Shown: piece by piece, positions 62,036 to 64,000 of the stretch
How the letters are laid out: each line of letters begins with the position of its first letter
Numbering within the stretch: the stretch's first letter is position 1
From: Dendrolimus kikuchii
Lineage: Eukaryota > Arthropoda > Insecta > Lepidoptera > Lasiocampidae
Direction of reading: 5' to 3'
Assembly (NCBI GenBank): GCA_019925095.2
Contig: JAHHIN020000030.1
Coordinates: 5,067,001 to 5,131,000 of the forward strand
Length of the DNA: 64,000 nt
Position numbers and translations under genes: made by a program
The notes under the pieces: model-generated
What the model saw: the letters and a program-made list of their open reading frames with translations, nothing else
Databases searched by the model: none
What the model was told of the DNA's origin: nothing

Positions 62036-62530
62036 ACATACATACATAACTTCACGCCAGTTCCCTTGCGGGGTAGGCACGAACAACAGAGCGCCATTTA
62101 GGCTTATTCTTACACACCTCACTTGCTTCTTTGACATTCATAGCTCTTAATATTTTCTTAAGTTTTCGCGACTTGTATACATAATAAAACTACGTTTTAA
62201 CGGTTTTAAGCGCGGTAATTTTATTTGATTTTGGTTTTTCAAAACGCGCATGTTTTGTTTTTAGGCACTCACACCGCCGAATTTTATTTGCGATTTCCAG
62301 ACCGTACTGGTTCACATAATATTTTCTTAAGTTTTCGCGACTTGTATACATAATAAAACTACGTTTTAACGGTTTTAAGCGCGGTAATTTTATTAGCGGA
62401 AAAACCAAAATCAAATAAAATTACCGCGCTTAAAACCGTTAAAACGTAGTTTTATTATTCATAGCTCTTGTCATGCACGCTCATCCGTTCTTAAGGCTCC
62501 TGACATCACCTTCTGCTAGTACACGATCAA
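62036..62530 (-). pseudogene. RTE-like LINE terminal fragment, split by an insertion
   Basis: 62036-62148 and 62457-62530 together are the reverse complement of the family tail; CATA repeats at 62036. The insert 62149-62456 is flanked by attcatagctctt. Confidence 0.8.
62149..62456 (-). mobile_element. Penelope-like element fragment with 13-bp target duplication
   Basis: A 77-bp unit occurs twice as a perfect direct repeat (62149-62225 and 62318-62394), and 62183-62240 recurs perfectly inverted at 62399-62456. Direct plus inverted terminal pieces are typical of Penelope-like insertions. The minus strand between the units encodes QYGLEIANKIRRCECLKTKH, resembling the N-terminal region of such RT proteins. 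Target duplication: attcatagctctt at 62136-62148 and 62457-62469. Confidence 0.6.
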
Positions 62531-62580
62531 AATAAATAAATAAAATAAAATAAATAAATAAAATAAAATAAATAATCGGC
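62525..62580 (+). repeat. (AAATA)n-like microsatellite
   Basis: Alternating aaata/aaat units for about 50 bp. Confidence 0.9.
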
Positions 62581-62674
62581 AAGCCTATATATACATTTAT
62601 TTTTCTAATTAAATTATCTTTCTTATGATACCAATTTTTATTGGTTAAAAGAACGGTGTAGTTACTTCTTTTTT

Positions 62675-62976
62675 ATTGGAGGAGTTCAGCAGACAGGCAG
62701 ACGGCCCACTTGATGGAAAGCGGTTACCATCGCCTATGTACATTTGCAACGCCAAAGTGCTACAAATGCGCCGCTGCTCTCTTAAGGGAGACTGAAACCT
62801 GACCACTAATCCCGGAACACAACTCAAGGTTGTTATGGCGACATACTTTAAACCAGGGGTGGTAGCCATCCAGTCGGGCAAATGCCCTAGCACCTGGCTG
62901 TGGGTTGTTAAATCGCCTCTTACGACAGGCCGCCTAACGCAGGAAATTGTATTATTTCTCCGTTCCTGCACGGATA
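62675..62976 (-). mobile_element. LINE-tailed SINE copy, full length
   Basis: Antisense copy with tail at 62680 (ggagttcagcagacaggcag) and head at 62967-62976. Confidence 0.85.
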
Positions 62977-63213
62977 AAATATATTGACTTACCTGTTCAT
63001 ACCTGCTTGCCAGGTAGCCATGAACAAAAATAAGCAGGCAAGCATATCAAGGCATATTCTCAATGTTAAATACTATCAGTTGAAACTAAATTTGTTCAGT
63101 TATCAAAAGAGCTGTAGGTCATGGAAATAAATTGATAAAAATTAATTTAATTAAAAATAACCAGGAACACTTTTTAATTGGCAAGTTATCATAGACGTGT
63201 TTATAAATCAATA

Positions 63214-63528
63214 TCTATATATATAAAAATCAATTGCTGTTCGTTAGTCTCACTAAAACTCGCGAACGGCTGGATTGATTTGGCTAATTTTGTTTTTGAA
63301 TTATTTGTGGAATTCCAGAGAATGTTTAAAAGGTGAGTAAATATGAAAAAAATACTTGGAATATAGTAAAAATAACAATTTCGCTTTCCCTTAGAAACTA
63401 TTCTTACCTGACAAACATTTGATGTTCGTCCCGTCGTTTAGAAATCAATTAAATTTAAAAGTCGTTCAGAAATCAACGTTTTTTATTTATTGATTCTGAG
63501 GCGGTATGAAGTTTGCCGGGTCAGCTAT
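63214..63528 (+). mobile_element. Short Helitron
   Basis: Starts TC at 63214 after A (tctatatatataaaaatc) and ends gccgggtcagCTAT, with the last base changed from CTAG or lost. Confidence 0.6.
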
Positions 63529-63636
63529 CTAGACGGACAAATGGTCTACCACCTGGCTGTGGGTTGTTTTGGCGCGTCTTACGACAGGCCGCCTAACGCA
63601 GGAAATTGTATTCTTTCTCCGTTTCTGCACGGATAA
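63525..63636 (-). mobile_element. LINE-tailed SINE, 5' part
   Basis: Antisense head half, ending tctgcacgga at about 63634. It begins right at the end of the Helitron. Confidence 0.75.
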
Positions 63637-64000
63637 CTGATAAAATAAATAAATAAATAAAATTGATCGTATGTGGTGTATATGAACGATCGGCAGATTG
63701 GATCAAGTCTGCAGCGTCATGCTGATTGGACGATAGGCAGCATGGTGTATGGCCGCCATTACAGTAGGGTGAACTGGCAGAAATTATCACGTAAGGAAAA
63801 AGCATTACGTTCCCTCCGAGCGATCTTTAACGTAATGAACATCTTTCCTGGTTCACCCAACCGCACAATTTAAGTTTTTGAAGTGAAACTTCTTTAGAAT
63901 CGTGATTTGAAACTCAATGAAACGAAAAAAAGCGACACTAAAAAGAGATATTTAAACACTTTACACAACAATTAAACAATAAATTATGACACCACACAAA
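63637..64000. other. No assignable gene
   Basis: A 66-codon plus-strand open stretch (63673-63873) has no recognised motif. A TGATAAAATAAATAAATA-like run is at 63640-63660. Confidence 0.35.

Overview
This window is eukaryotic and looks like heterochromatin-like or intergenic DNA from an insect, most probably a moth or butterfly. That reading rests on AT-rich unique sequence, a mori/cecropia-type mariner, an R1-clade LINE end, jockey-superfamily LINEs, a CsRn1/Kabuki-like Ty3/gypsy element, a tRNA-derived SINE with box A and box B, and many short Helitrons that start A|TC and end CTAG|T. There are no operons, ribosome binding sites, CRISPR arrays or rRNA genes, and no intact host gene. The only host-gene candidate is one 5' coding exon with a strong splice donor on the minus strand at 33628-33826.

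Layout. 1-9.8 kb: nested short Helitrons, LINE tails, a terminal-inverted-repeat element, tRNA-derived and LINE-tailed SINEs, and unclassified interspersed repeats. 10.4-11.3 kb: an internally deleted mariner. 13.4-14.4 kb: a satellite of 166-169 bp units, followed by a G33 tract. 19.0-20.4 and 23.8-25.2 kb: two 5'-truncated R1-clade LINE ends. 21.5-22.0 kb: a pogo/Tigger deletion derivative. 28.5-29.0 kb: an inverted pair of SINEs. 30.2-31.8 kb: a scrambled cluster of LTR fragments. 35.6-37.8 kb (minus): two LINE pieces head to tail, one with a long open reverse-transcriptase frame. 39.2-39.9 kb: a truncated Jockey copy. 43.9-49.0 kb: an apparently intact LINE with an ORF1 of coiled coil plus RRM and an endonuclease/RT ORF2. 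50.4-55.6 kb: a second apparently intact LINE of Jockey type. 56.3-56.8 kb: a solo LTR. 57.3-61.95 kb: an apparently intact, very young Ty3/gypsy element with near-identical LTRs. 62.0-63.6 kb: a Penelope-like fragment nested in an RTE-like LINE tail, then SINE and Helitron copies.

How the parts work together. Most sequence is either autonomous retroelements (two LINEs and one gypsy with uninterrupted frames) or their parasites. An abundant SINE of about 310 bp (roughly 20 copies here) ends in the same tail as the LINE at 35.6-37.8 kb, so that LINE probably supplies its machinery. RNA-level signals stand out: a GGGAAAC slippery site followed five bases later by an H-type pseudoknot at the gypsy gag/pol junction; a two-stem 3'UTR fold in the Jockey LINE whose stems covary with those of a truncated relative; and a conserved 3'UTR hairpin in the other LINE family. 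Precise nesting of Helitrons (A|T insertion) and TPRT insertions (8-13 bp target duplications) gives a relative order of events. I found no defence, biosynthetic or other dedicated system. The most novel material is RNA structure and element-parasite relationships.
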